A stretch of 64,000 nucleotides of DNA from Paenibacillus phyllosphaerae (GTDB lineage: Bacteria; Bacillota; Bacilli; Paenibacillales; Paenibacillaceae). The position numbers and the translations under genes were made by a program. The notes beneath the pieces were generated by a model that saw only the letters and a list, made by a program, of their open reading frames with translations, was not told the DNA's origin and ran no database searches. This document shows, piece after piece, positions 34,250 through 42,705 of the stretch. Location: positions 1-64,000 of the forward strand of contig NZ_JACHXK010000006.1 of the NCBI RefSeq assembly GCF_014192105.1, in the 5' to 3' direction. Positions within the stretch are counted from its first letter, which is position 1, and each line of letters starts with the position of its first letter.

Positions 34250-35584
34250 TTAATGCGCCGCGGCTTTCGGCTGTTCCGCCGGTTCCTTCACGGTCACGAA
34301 AGTCGTCACTTCGGCGCGTTTGCTCTGATAGAACAGCCAGTTGAGCACGATCGCCACGACGTAGAAGCCGATGAACACGTAGAAGGCGGTTACGTAAGAT
34401 CCGGTCGTATTGACGGACCAGCCGAACAGCTTCGGAATGAAGAAGGAGCCATATGCCGCGAATGCCGCCGTGAAGCCGAGCACCGGCGCCGCTTCCTTCA
34501 CAGGGAAGATGTACGGAATCATCTGGAACGTGGAGCCGGAGCCCGTGCCTGCGGCCAGGAACAGGACCAGGAACGAGATCAGGAAGCCGGCGAAGCTGCC
34601 TTGCTGGATGAAATAGATGACGGCGAGCGAGCCAAGGCCCATGGCGAACAGCGTAATGGCGGTAACTTTGGCGCCGCCGAATTTATCCGAGATGTAACCG
34701 CCGAACGAACGGGCGGCCGCAGCGATGAAAGCGCCCAGGAAGGCGAGCGAGACATGCTCCGGGAACTGGGATTTCAGCAGCAGCGGGAACGCCGCGGAGA
34801 ACCCGATGAAGGAACCGAAGGTAGCCACGTACAGATAAGTCATGATCCAGGTATGCTTGCGTTTGACGATCGAGAATTGACCGGAGAACGTTTGCTTGGC
34901 GCCCGGCAGATTGTCCATGCCGAAGAAGGCGATTACGGTCATAAGCGCGATCGGAATGACCCAGATGAAGGCGGCGTTCTGCAGCCAGAGCTGCTGCCCG
35001 TCCTTCAGCAGCTGCCCGTCGCCCGACAGCGCGGCGAAGGTGCCGGTCGTGATGATCAGCGGCGTGACGAATTGGACGACCGATACGCCCATATTGCCGA
35101 GTCCGCCGTTAAGGCCGAGCGCCGTGCCTTTCTCTTTCTTCGGGAAGAAGAGCGAGATGTTGGACAGCGACGAGGAGAAGCTCCCGCCGCCTAGGCCGCA
35201 GAGCGCGGCGAGCAGCAGCATGACGGAGTAAGACGTATCGGGATTCTGAACCGCGATCCCGATTCCGATCGCCGGGATGAGCAAGAGCCCAGTCGAGATG
35301 ACCGTCCAGTTGCGACCGCCGACAATGCCGACCGCGAACGTGTAGACGAACCGGAGCGTTGCCCCGACCAAGCCGGGAATAGCGGCCAGCGTGAAGAGTT
35401 GACTCTCCGTGAACTGGAAGCCGATATCGTTCAGCCGGACGGCGACGACGGACCAAATTTGCCAGACGATGAATGCGAGCATGAGCGATGGGACGGATAT
35501 CCATAGATTGCGCGTTGCATGACGTTTTCCTTCTTGACTCCAGAATTCCGCGTTCTCGGGATCCCATTTGTTGATTCTTGCCAT
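34250..35584 (-). CDS. narK: nitrate/nitrite antiporter, NarK family
   Basis: A 444-residue MFS transporter with 12 predicted membrane segments. A long hydrophilic N terminus (INKWDPENAEFWSQEGKRHATRN is typical of NarK) precedes TM1. Nitrate signatures are GLGGGSFSSSLSNISLFFP near residue 130 and GLGNMGVSVVQFVTP near 165. It should exchange nitrite for nitrate or carry nitrate with protons. It is transcribed leftward from its own promoter with an Fnr-type box (35682-35697) and converges on the NarK-PAS gene, so two nitrate porters of different type stand side by side. Confidence 0.92.
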   Translation of the reverse strand: MARINKWDPENAEFWSQEGKRHATRNLWISVPSLMLAFIVWQIWSVVAVRLNDIGFQFTESQLFTLAAIPGLVGATLRFVYTFAVGIVGGRNWTVISTGLLLIPAIGIGIAVQNPDTSYSVMLLLAALCGLGGGSFSSSLSNISLFFPKKEKGTALGLNGGLGNMGVSVVQFVTPLIITTGTFAALSGDGQLLKDGQQLWLQNAAFIWVIPIALMTVIAFFGMDNLPGAKQTFSGQFSIVKRKHTWIMTYLYVATFGSFIGFSAAFPLLLKSQFPEHVSLAFLGAFIAAAARSFGGYISDKFGGAKVTAITLFAMGLGSLAVIYFIQQGSFAGFLISFLVLFLAAGTGSGSTFQMIPYIFPVKEAAPVLGFTAAFAAYGSFFIPKLFGWSVNTTGSYVTAFYVFIGFYVVAIVLNWLFYQSKRAEVTTFVTVKEPAEQPKAAAH

Positions 35585-35653
35585 AATCGTGCCTCCTGTC
35601 GGATGTGAGCCTAGTTCATCTTGATTCGGGCTCCACCGTTGCTTGATGGCCTC

Positions 35654-35697
35654 AGTATAGCAATGGAAGATGGCGCGGCACTGTAAAATAAATCACA
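35654..35697 (-). promoter_or_regulatory. Fnr-type box and -10 of narK
   Basis: TGTAA-AATAAA-TCACA (35682-35697; reads TGTGA-N6-TTACA on the minus strand) lies 30.5 bp from a TATACT -10 on the minus strand (35659-35654). This fits class II Fnr activation of narK. Confidence 0.6.
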
Positions 35698-35728
35698 GAG
35701 GATTGTTAATCTTTCACAAAGAACAGGG

Positions 35729-35771
35729 TGTGATCTACATTACAGTCGCTAGGGCAGACAGCTGCTATGCT
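35729..35771 (+). promoter_or_regulatory. Fnr-type box and -10 of the paired small membrane protein genes
   Basis: TGTGA-TCTACA-TTACA (35729-35744) is centred exactly 29.5 bp before a TATGCT -10 (35766-35771), matching the nirB, adhE and pflB promoters. Confidence 0.65.
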
Positions 35772-35825
35772 TGAGCCATTAATTGTTAAGTGAAAAATTT
35801 CACGAAGTAACGGGGGAGATTCATC

Positions 35826-36188
35826 ATGCTTCATTTATCGCTTACCGCTATCATTCTGCGATTCGTCCTCGGCGGAGCGGCCGTCGCCGCAGCCTCGCTC
35901 ATATCCAAGCGTGCCGGCGGAGCGATCGGCGGCATATTCGCCGCGTTCCCGGCTGTTTTCTTGGCCGCATTGCTTACGATCCGGTTCGATCATGCCGGCG
36001 ACCAACTGATTGCCCGTTCGATTGATCTGTCCGAGGGCGCGCTGATCGGCATGGGGATCAATGTGGCATGCGCAATCGCCGTTGGCTGGCTGTGCACGAG
36101 CAAAGGATGGAAGAAAGGGTTGTCCTTATCCGTGCTGGGTTGGCTGATCACGTCGGTCTTTATCTCATATTTGATATTCAGCGTGTAA
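35826..36188 (+). CDS. small membrane protein, DUF3147-like (first of a tandem pair)
   Basis: A 120-residue protein with four hydrophobic segments and the motif GGIFAAFPAVFLAALLTI near residue 36. The next gene carries the same GGIFAAFPAV block, so the pair arose by duplication. GGGGGAG-like site precedes the ATG. The appearance matches DUF3147-type proteins of unknown function. The Fnr-type promoter upstream indicates anaerobic expression. A transport role is possible but unsupported. Confidence 0.65.
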   Translation: MLHLSLTAIILRFVLGGAAVAAASLISKRAGGAIGGIFAAFPAVFLAALLTIRFDHAGDQLIARSIDLSEGALIGMGINVACAIAVGWLCTSKGWKKGLSLSVLGWLITSVFISYLIFSV

Positions 36189-36204
36189 CCAAGGGGGAAT
36201 TACG

Positions 36205-36570
36205 ATGAAACCGCAAGAATTGCTGCTCCGCTTCTTCCTGGGCGGGTTAGCCGTCGTCCTTAGCTACGTTGCTTCGGCATTGCTGCCATGGAAAGCGCTC
36301 GGCGGCATATTCGCCGCCTTCCCCGCAGTTATGATCGTGGCTGTACTCATGATGGGGATCAGCCAAGGCTCGGACAAGGCCGCCGCGATCGCCAGAGGTT
36401 CCGTCTATGGCATGACGGGATGCGCGGTCTGCGTCGTGACGGTGCTGTACGCTTTGCAGTTGACAGGTCTCTGGTCGCTTAGTCTGTTGCTTGGGCTGGC
36501 GGTCTGGTTCATCAGCGCGATGGCGATCTACAAAATCCGCGCGAGGTTCCAGACGAGGGTTCACCGGTAG
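36205..36570 (+). CDS. small membrane protein, DUF3147-like (second of a tandem pair)
   Basis: A 121-residue protein with four hydrophobic segments, sharing GGIFAAFPAVMIVAVLMMGI with its neighbour, from which it is separated by 16 bases including an AAGGGGGAA ribosome site. Tandem small-membrane-protein pairs often form antiparallel heterodimers, but that is only a suggestion here. Function unknown. Confidence 0.65.
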   Translation: MKPQELLLRFFLGGLAVVLSYVASALLPWKALGGIFAAFPAVMIVAVLMMGISQGSDKAAAIARGSVYGMTGCAVCVVTVLYALQLTGLWSLSLLLGLAVWFISAMAIYKIRARFQTRVHR

Positions 36571-36617
36571 TTTAGCGTCAGCATTCGAACGGCGCATGGA
36601 GAATGGCGCGCCTCGCT

Positions 36618-36666
36618 AGTGATATTTGTCACAACGGGGCGCTTGGCCATTGTGATCTACTACATA
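36618..36666 (+). promoter_or_regulatory. Fnr-type box before the second membrane/Rieske module
   Basis: AGTGA-TATTTG-TCACA (36618-36633) has one mismatch from TGTGA-N6-TCACA. The -10 is less clear: TACATA at 36661-36666 or an overlapping hexamer a few bases earlier. The position, about 70 bases before the gene, suits an activator site. Confidence 0.5.
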
Positions 36667-36695
36667 CAGAAACGATGGAAGCGGAGGCAATGAAT

Positions 36696-37736
36696 ATGAA
36701 TCAAGCGTTTGCTTCAAGATGGGCGAGGAACGTATTCGCCACGGTATGTTTGCTTGCGGTTCTCATGTACATAGGTTCGCGTTTCTTTACGCATTTGGAT
36801 TTGGCGCTGTATGGGTACATGGTCGGCACCGTGGTCTTCATCGGCGGTTTTTATTATCGGTTTATGGCATGGGCTGAGCGGCCGCCAACCCGATTCCTGC
36901 TGCGCAAGGGGATACGGTTGCTGCTGCGCAGATCGACGCCCGTTGTCGCGGCGGATCATCTGGTCGTTCACCGATTCATCTGGAATCGCGGCTGGTACCG
37001 ATGGATGCAGCATATTCTGCTGGGCTGGGGCTGCATCTTGTCCGCATTCGTTACGTTCCCGCTTGTGTTCGGGTGGATGTATTTCACCATGTCGGACAAC
37101 GGCACATACACGGTCGTCGGTTTCGGCATCGATCTGATGCGGGTGTCAGCGGACGGCTGGATCGCCTTCCTGTTCTACAATGCGCTCAACATTACGGCAT
37201 TCATGGTGATCGGCGGCGTATGCATGGCGCTGTACAGACGGATTCGCAACAAGCAGGCGTTAGCCGAACAGAGCTTTGCTTATGATTTCCTGCCTCTGTA
37301 CCTGTTATTGTTCATCTCGGTAACTGGGCTGCTGCTGACCTTCAGCAACTTGTTCCTGCACGGCTTCGGGCATCCGGTCATGTCGATCATTCATCAATGG
37401 TCCGTCATTTTGACGCTGAACTATTTGCCGTTCGGCAAGCTGGCGCATATTCCGATGCGTCCGCTCAGCGTGCTGGCAAGGAATTACCGCGACCATTACG
37501 GCCAGACGGCACCGAAAGCGTGCAAGGTGTGCGGGATGGCATTCGTGTCAACCGAACAGTCGCAAGACGTCGTAGCCGTGCTCAAGCTAAGCAACATGGA
37601 ATTCAAGACGGAAGAAGGCGACCACTTGGCAGAGCTATGCTTGCCTTGCCGCAGGAAATACCGGATGTCCCGGTTCACGGGCATCCCTACCCATAACATC
37701 CGCGTGAAGGAGGCGAACCAGGATGCCAAAGGATAA
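36696..37736 (+). CDS. NarI-like membrane protein (paralogue of the reductase membrane subunit)
   Basis: A 346-residue polytopic protein matching the one at 27621 along its length: HLDLALYGYMVGTV, WYRWMQHILLGWG, FYNALN, MSIIHQWSVILTLNYLPFG with KLAHIP, then a soluble tail with CKVC and CLPC pairs. The same His positions are kept in most places, so a cytochrome b-like quinol dehydrogenase is likely. The ATG at 36696 has GGAGG 8 bases upstream; earlier in-frame starts lie at or before the promoter. It is followed by a Rieske gene and a small membrane protein but by no molybdoenzyme, and precedes nirBD, to which it might pass electrons. Confidence 0.65.
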   Translation: MNQAFASRWARNVFATVCLLAVLMYIGSRFFTHLDLALYGYMVGTVVFIGGFYYRFMAWAERPPTRFLLRKGIRLLLRRSTPVVAADHLVVHRFIWNRGWYRWMQHILLGWGCILSAFVTFPLVFGWMYFTMSDNGTYTVVGFGIDLMRVSADGWIAFLFYNALNITAFMVIGGVCMALYRRIRNKQALAEQSFAYDFLPLYLLLFISVTGLLLTFSNLFLHGFGHPVMSIIHQWSVILTLNYLPFGKLAHIPMRPLSVLARNYRDHYGQTAPKACKVCGMAFVSTEQSQDVVAVLKLSNMEFKTEEGDHLAELCLPCRRKYRMSRFTGIPTHNIRVKEANQDAKG

Positions 37737-38099
37737 TGCCGCCGTGAAAGCACCGATTGCGAACAAATACCACCATGGCGAGAAGCTCGTCCCGAGAGCA
37801 AGGTCGGCATGGTCGCAGAGCTCAAGATAGGAGAGGCGCTGGAATTCGCCTATCCGGGCGAGCATGAGACGGCCTTGCTGGTGCGCCTGTCCGAAGGCGA
37901 ATATAAGGCGTACCAGAATGCCTGCACGCACTTGAAATGTCCGGTGTTCTGGGACAAGGCGGAAGGGGAATTGCTCTGTCCATGCCACCACGGCGTCTTC
38001 GACGTGCGAACCGGCAAGCCGACGGCCGGCCCGCCGAGACGGCCTTTGCCGGAGATCGAGATCGAAGTATCGCAGGGAGTCATCTATGCGACCGGGTGA
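37723..38099 (+). pseudogene. Rieske [2Fe-2S] protein, apparent single-base frameshift
   Basis: The ATG at 37723, with a strong AAGGAGG site and a 14-base overlap with the upstream gene, opens a frame that fails after about 35 codons. From about 37796 another frame continues as a complete Rieske domain with CTHLKC and CPCHHG and a GPPRRPLPEIEIE ending. Restoring one C in the CCC at 37791-37793 yields a 125-residue protein without the anchor seen in the copy at 31452. Translation from the internal ATG at 37809 would still give a full Rieske core. It is thus either a sequencing error, a recent mutation, or a gene using an internal start. Confidence 0.7.
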
Positions 38100-38105
38100 A
38101 GCATT

Positions 38106-38261
38106 ATGAAACGTAGTTACCGGGGCGTCATTCATTTAAGTCTCGTGCTGCTGCTCGGCATCGTGTTCACGCGGCAGTTCGTGAATGCCTTTTTCTATGA
38201 GCGGTATGCGCGGACGATCGTGTTCGCGAGCTTGAACCTGTTATTGGTCCCTGCAACGTGA
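38106..38261 (+). CDS. small membrane protein after the second Rieske gene
   Basis: A 51-residue protein with one clear hydrophobic segment (VIHLSLVLLLGIVFT) and a second weaker one (IVFASLNLLLVP). It starts 6 bases after the Rieske stop, with GGGTGA as ribosome site. It occupies the same place as the 61-residue membrane protein at 31969 in the first module. Family unknown. Confidence 0.5.
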   Translation: MKRSYRGVIHLSLVLLLGIVFTRQFVNAFFYERYARTIVFASLNLLLVPAT

Positions 38262-38294
38262 GCGGGCCGAGCGAAATAAAGTTAGGCCGGCGAG

Positions 38295-38337
38295 AGTGAT
38301 ATTGATCACAGGCAAGCCGGATCGGTTTCATTATAAT
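38295..38337 (+). promoter_or_regulatory. Fnr-type box and -10 of nirBD
   Basis: AGTGA-TATTGA-TCACA (38295-38310) is centred exactly 29.5 bp before a consensus TATAAT -10 (38332-38337). This is the clearest class II Fnr promoter in the window. It also rules out the nirB start at 38336, which lies within the -10. Confidence 0.75.
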
Positions 38338-38371
38338 GAACCCATACCAAGCAGATTGGGAAGTGATTCTA

Positions 38372-40828
38372 ATGACCGGAACAGACAACAAGCGGCGCAA
38401 GCTGGTTCTGATCGGCAATGGCATGGCAGGCGTTAACGTCCTTGAGCAAGTGCTGAAGCTGACGAATACATTCGAGATTACCGTATATGGCGAAGAGCCT
38501 TATCCCAACTATAACCGGATTCAACTGTCTTATGTCCTGGAAGGCAGCAAGACGATCGACGATATTATATTGAACAGCCGCGAATGGTACGAGGAGAACG
38601 GTATCGCGCTTCATACGGGAACGAAGATCGAGCGGATCGACACGGCGGCCAAAAAGATCTATACCGAAGGCGGCGACGCCGCGGACTACGACGTGCTGAT
38701 CATCGCGACCGGCTCCAAGCCGTTCGTGCTCCCGATACCGGGCGCCGACAAAAAAGGCGTCATCGGCTTCCGGGATATCGCGGATTGCGAGGCGATGATC
38801 GATGCTGCAGGCCGAGTGAAGCAGGCGGCGGTTATCGGCGGCGGCCTGCTCGGGCTCGAAGCGGCCAAAGGGCTCGTGCAGCTCGGCATGGAGACGACGG
38901 TCATCCACCTGATGGATACGCTCATGGAGCGCCAATTGGACGATACGGCCGCAGGGATGCTGAAGGCGGAGCTTGAGCGGCAGGGCATTAAGTTCCGGAT
39001 GGGGACGAAGACAGTTGAAGTGCTGGGGGGCACGGAAGTGAGCGGTCTTCGATTCGCCGACGGCGAAGAGCTGGATGCTCAGCTGGTCGTCATGTCCGCC
39101 GGCATCATTCCGAATACGGCGCTTGCGAAGGCGAGCGGCATCGAGACCGGACGCGGCATCAAGGTCAACGATTACATGCTGACGAGCGCGCCGGATGTAT
39201 ATGCGGTCGGCGAATGCTGCGAGCATCGCGGCGTATGTTACGGTCTGGTCGCTCCGCTGTTCGAGCAGGGGGCAGTTCTCGCCAAAACGATCGCAGGGGT
39301 CAACACGGCTCCCTACGAAGGTTCGTCTGTATCCACGAAGCTGAAAATTTCGGGCATTGACGTGTTCTCTGCCGGCGAATATCAGAATGCGCCGGATCAT
39401 CAGGTGCTGCGCATTCACGACGATTGGCGCGGCATCTACAAGAAAGTGCTGCTGCGCGAGAAGAAAATCGTCGGCGCCGTCATGTACGGCGACGTGAATG
39501 ACGCGCCGCTGTTGACCCGCTTGGTTCGGGAAGGCGGCATGATGACCGACGAGCTCTACGGGGAACTGTTCGGCGGCGGCACGGGTTGCTGCGGCGGCGG
39601 TGGCGGCAGCAAGCCGTCCGCCGTTCAGGGCATGGCCGACGAGGAGATCGTATGCGGATGCAACGGCGTCACCAAAGGCGATATCGTGCGCGTCATCCGC
39701 GAAGACGGTCTGTCCACCGTCGACGAGATTAAATTCAAGACGGGGGCGACGCGGTCTTGCGGCGGATGCAAACCGCTCGTGGAGCAGCTGCTGCAATTCG
39801 TGCTGGGCAGTGAATATCAGGACAAGAAAGAGACTAAGCAAGGGATTTGCGGCTGCACGACTTGCTCGCGGGAAGAGATTGTAGCCGCGATCCAGGAGAA
39901 GCATCTCACGAGCGTCAAGGAAGTGATGATGGTGCTGGGCTGGCAGCAGCCGGATGGCTGCTCGAAGTGCCGGCCGGCGCTGAACTATTACCTCGGCATG
40001 GCGTGGCCGTCCGAGTATGAGGATGACCGGAATTCCCGCTTCGTCAATGAGCGGCTGCATGCCAATATCCAGAAGGACGGGACATATAGCGTTATCCCTC
40101 GGATGTACGGGGGCGTGACTACTTCGGAGCAACTCCGCCAGATTGCCGACGCCGCCGATAAGTACGGCGCCAAGATGGTGAAGGTGACCGGCGGTCAGCG
40201 GATCGACTTGCTCGGCATCGAGAAGCAGCACTTGCCCGCGATCTGGGCGGAACTCGGCATGCCGTCGGGTTACGGTTACGCCAAGGCGCTCCGCACCGTC
40301 AAGACGTGCGTAGGCAACCGCTTCTGCCGCTTCGGCACGCAGGATTCGATCGGCATGGGCGTCTTGCTCGAACAGAAATTCGAGCGGCTCTGGATGCCGG
40401 CCAAGTTCAAGATGGCCGTCAACGGCTGCCCGCGCAACTGCGCCGAATCGGGCACGAAGGATCTCGGTATTGTCGGCAATGACGGTGGCTGGGAAGTGTA
40501 CGTAGGCGGCAACGGCGGCATCAAGATGAAAGAAGCCGAACTGCTGTGCAAGGTGAAGGGCGACGAAGAACTGGTAGATATTTGCGGAGCTTTCATTCAG
40601 TATTACCGGGAAACGGGCAACTATGCGGAGCGGACGTCGGATTGGCTCGAACGGATCGGCCTTGAGCAGGTGCGCAAGTTCGTTATCGAAGATATGGATA
40701 ACCGGAAGGCGCTTATCGATCGCGTGGAGACCGCGCTTGCACAGCTGCAAGATCCTTGGCGGGAAATTATCGAGAGCGGCAAGCTGCGGAATGATTACTT
40801 CCAGCGAATCGAAGTGACGCAAGACTAG
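38372..40828 (+). CDS. nirB: NADH-dependent nitrite reductase, large subunit
   Basis: An 818-residue cytoplasmic enzyme reducing nitrite to ammonium. The N-terminal FAD/NAD domains have LVLIGNGMAGVN and IGGGLLGLEAA. Two BFD-like [2Fe-2S] segments follow: CGCNGVTKGDIV...CGGC (about 425-475) and CGCTTCSREEI...CSKC (about 500-550). The C-terminal sirohaem-[4Fe-4S] region has CVGNRFCRFG and NGCPRNCAESG. The start at 38372 follows the Fnr-controlled promoter and a GGAAGTGA site. nirD follows 23 bases downstream. Confidence 0.95.
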   Translation: MTGTDNKRRKLVLIGNGMAGVNVLEQVLKLTNTFEITVYGEEPYPNYNRIQLSYVLEGSKTIDDIILNSREWYEENGIALHTGTKIERIDTAAKKIYTEGGDAADYDVLIIATGSKPFVLPIPGADKKGVIGFRDIADCEAMIDAAGRVKQAAVIGGGLLGLEAAKGLVQLGMETTVIHLMDTLMERQLDDTAAGMLKAELERQGIKFRMGTKTVEVLGGTEVSGLRFADGEELDAQLVVMSAGIIPNTALAKASGIETGRGIKVNDYMLTSAPDVYAVGECCEHRGVCYGLVAPLFEQGAVLAKTIAGVNTAPYEGSSVSTKLKISGIDVFSAGEYQNAPDHQVLRIHDDWRGIYKKVLLREKKIVGAVMYGDVNDAPLLTRLVREGGMMTDELYGELFGGGTGCCGGGGGSKPSAVQGMADEEIVCGCNGVTKGDIVRVIREDGLSTVDEIKFKTGATRSCGGCKPLVEQLLQFVLGSEYQDKKETKQGICGCTTCSREEIVAAIQEKHLTSVKEVMMVLGWQQPDGCSKCRPALNYYLGMAWPSEYEDDRNSRFVNERLHANIQKDGTYSVIPRMYGGVTTSEQLRQIADAADKYGAKMVKVTGGQRIDLLGIEKQHLPAIWAELGMPSGYGYAKALRTVKTCVGNRFCRFGTQDSIGMGVLLEQKFERLWMPAKFKMAVNGCPRNCAESGTKDLGIVGNDGGWEVYVGGNGGIKMKEAELLCKVKGDEELVDICGAFIQYYRETGNYAERTSDWLERIGLEQVRKFVIEDMDNRKALIDRVETALAQLQDPWREIIESGKLRNDYFQRIEVTQD

Positions 40829-40851
40829 TACGGCATAAGGAGGCTATCGCT

Positions 40852-41184
40852 ATGAGCATTCAGGTAAAAAGCGTTTATCATCAGGTCGGCCCGTTAACTT
40901 CCTTCCCCCCCGGCGTGGGGAAGGAAGTGCGGATCGGCACGCATGAACTGGCCGTTTTCCGCATGGCGGACGGCGGCGTATACGCGCTGGAGAATCGTAC
41001 GCCGCACCGCAAGGGCGGACCGCTCGCCGAAGCGATCGTGAGCGGGCATTACATCTATTGTCCGCTGAGGGACTTGAAGATCGACGTCAGGGACGGACGC
41101 GTGCAGGAGCCGGATACCGGGCAGGCGCAGGTGTACGCGGTCAAGATCAAGGACGGATGCGTGCACATCGAAGTGCCCGCATAA
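40852..41184 (+). CDS. nirD: nitrite reductase small subunit
   Basis: A 110-residue Rieske-fold subunit of assimilatory-type nitrite reductase. The region RTPHRKGGPLAEAIVSGHYI followed by YCPLRDLKI shows the fold but only part of the Rieske ligand set, as usual for NirD, so no cluster is expected. AAGGAGG precedes the ATG. Confidence 0.93.
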   Translation: MSIQVKSVYHQVGPLTSFPPGVGKEVRIGTHELAVFRMADGGVYALENRTPHRKGGPLAEAIVSGHYIYCPLRDLKIDVRDGRVQEPDTGQAQVYAVKIKDGCVHIEVPA

Positions 41185-41331
41185 ATCAGATCGCGCGAAG
41201 GGGATGCCGCGCTGGAGGATGCATCCTCTATTGCTCAGGAATGAAAAGCGCTGCGCTTTCAAAGACGGCGTCAGCCGTTCCACCTTGAACGACGCTGCTT
41301 ATGACGAATGGAAGCAATAGGAGGGAAGTGG

Positions 41332-41814
41332 ATGACAACCAAGGCGAACCTTCAATTATCGCTAGGCAGGCTAAGGGATGACCACAGCAAGCTTCGCGAA
41401 GCGGCTGCCCGGGCATTCCGGTTAGCTGACGCGGTGAAGAACTGCCCGGAGGCGATAGACTGGACGCGAATCCGGCAAGTCGAGCAATGCGCGGCGGAGC
41501 TAGGGACTGAACTCGTGCGGCATGGGAAGTGGGAAGACGAAGAGCTATTCCCGCTCTTGACGGAGCTGTTCCCGATTGAGCGCCATCCCGATTTGCCTAC
41601 GTCGCTATGGATGTTGGAGAAGGCGCATCAGACCGCCGATCAATGTTATCGCGCTTATGTTCACGATATGCAAGCTTATTGCGAGCTGCGGGACGAACAA
41701 TTACTGCGGCTAGGAATGACGGAATTGATCCATGTCTGCCGATTGGTCCGCAGACAGCTGGAAGAAGAGACGGAACTGTTGATCCCCATGTGCGAACTGC
41801 GGACTAGTATGTGA
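41332..41814 (+). CDS. hemerythrin-like protein (first of a pair)
   Basis: A 160-residue four-helix protein. Metal-binding-type motifs are LRDDHSKLREAA near the N terminus, RHGKWEDEELFP near residue 62 and a late EEETELLIP. The ATG at 41332 follows AGGAGGGAAG. It resembles the next gene (shared H.KWED.ELFP and LPTSLWMLEKAH), so the two are paralogues. A di-iron centre for O2 or NO binding, or a role like DUF438/hemerythrin regulators, is plausible near nirBD. Confidence 0.7.
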   Translation: MTTKANLQLSLGRLRDDHSKLREAAARAFRLADAVKNCPEAIDWTRIRQVEQCAAELGTELVRHGKWEDEELFPLLTELFPIERHPDLPTSLWMLEKAHQTADQCYRAYVHDMQAYCELRDEQLLRLGMTELIHVCRLVRRQLEEETELLIPMCELRTSM

Positions 41815-41884
41815 TTTAATTCACGTCGTCGCTAAGCATTCCGCACGCGGCGGCATCTTGATCGGGAACGGGAGAGTGAAGCAG

Positions 41885-42505
41885 ATGAAGGGAGTTAGAG
41901 GGATGAAAGGGCTGAAGCGGCGGCGGGAAGAAGGCATGCCTGCGGCCACGAACAAGGCCGTGATACTGGAACCCGAAAATTCGGCCAGATCGAGCGCGTT
42001 CATGGAGCTGGCGATGCGTCTTGCGCGCGAGCACGAGCAGCTGAAGCACCAATGCGACGCGCTGCGCGAGCTGAGCAGCCGCACCGCCGCCAGCACGAGT
42101 CTAGCCGGCGCGATTCCGATGTTGACCGAACTGCGCGGACATACGTCGACGCTGCTCAGACAGCTGGAGCGCCATTCGAGGTGGGAGGACAAGGAGCTAT
42201 TCCCTTACTTCTCGCGCTATTACAAGCTGAAGATGGAGCCGACGATTATGCCGTCGCTATGGGTGCTCGAGAAGGATCATGAACTGGCGCTCCAATTCTT
42301 CGCGTCATTCCTTCAGGCGAGCAATTCGCTGATGGGCCTCATGGTCGTGGAGGAACTAGGCGCCTCGTTATCGGAAGTGAAGCACAGCTGCGATGATCTG
42401 ACGCAGGGCTGCTTGATCTTGACGAGCCATTTTCAGATGGAGGAAGAGCTTATCTATCCGATGGCGGAAGAGATTTTGACGGATATGGACTATTTGTTCT
42501 CGTAA
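41885..42505 (+). CDS. hemerythrin-like protein (second of a pair)
   Basis: A 206-residue protein with AREHEQLKHQCDAL near residue 45, RHSRWEDKELFP near 98, PSLWVLEKDHELA near 122 and a late FQMEEELIYPM: the His/Glu pattern of a hemerythrin-like four-helix bundle. The basic N terminus (KGLKRRREEG) is extra, and the start is uncertain; 41885 (GGGAGAG site) is preferred over 41858 and 41903. Confidence 0.68.
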   Translation: MKGVRGMKGLKRRREEGMPAATNKAVILEPENSARSSAFMELAMRLAREHEQLKHQCDALRELSSRTAASTSLAGAIPMLTELRGHTSTLLRQLERHSRWEDKELFPYFSRYYKLKMEPTIMPSLWVLEKDHELALQFFASFLQASNSLMGLMVVEELGASLSEVKHSCDDLTQGCLILTSHFQMEEELIYPMAEEILTDMDYLFS

Positions 42506-42519
42506 AGGAGAGATGAACT

Positions 42520-42642
42520 TTGATTACTTGCGATTATTGCGGAAGAACGACCGGAGAGGGGGCGCCAGGATCGAGCTGGATTTGCTTGGACTGCCGCATC
42601 GAACCGAAGCAGCCGCCTGAAGCAGACCAGGACCATGCATGA
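42520..42642 (+). CDS. small zinc-ribbon-like protein
   Basis: A 40-residue protein with two CxxC pairs, CDYC near residue 4 and CLDC near residue 22, and acidic Pro-rich tail. A TTG start lies 9 bases after AAAGGAG, which also follows the hemerythrin stop closely, so it is probably the last gene of that operon. It is too short for a family call; a zinc knuckle is the simplest reading. Confidence 0.5.
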   Translation: MITCDYCGRTTGEGAPGSSWICLDCRIEPKQPPEADQDHA

Positions 42643-42668
42643 ACAGGAATGATGCCATATGCCTGTAA

Positions 42669-42697
42669 GCCCGCTTGTGCTTATGCACTTGGCGGGC
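42669..42697 (+). terminator. hairpin after the hemerythrin genes
   Basis: Stem GCCCGC (42669-42674) with GCGGGC (42692-42697) and an inner GTGC/GCAC pair. No clean T-run follows, so termination is likely but unproven. Confidence 0.5.
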
Positions 42698-42705
42698 CTT
42701 GTTCA

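Noticed and set aside
35705..35720. TGTTA-ATCTT-TCACA as an extra Fnr box between narK and the small membrane genes
   Set aside because: A 5-bp spacer; two better boxes with correct spacing flank it.
36696..38099. Second membrane/Rieske module as a cytochrome bc/b6f complex
   Set aside because: The membrane protein resembles NarI-like proteins with a CxxC tail rather than cytochrome b6, and there is no subunit IV or cytochrome c gene.
38336..38371. Upstream ATG at 38336 as the nirB start
   Set aside because: It falls inside the consensus -10 element and would precede the transcription start.
38369..40822. Long open frame (about 817 codons) on the minus strand opposite nirB
   Set aside because: It is a shadow of the GC-rich nirB codons. 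It has Arg/His-rich composition, no recognisable domain and no ribosome site, while nirB on the other strand is unmistakable.
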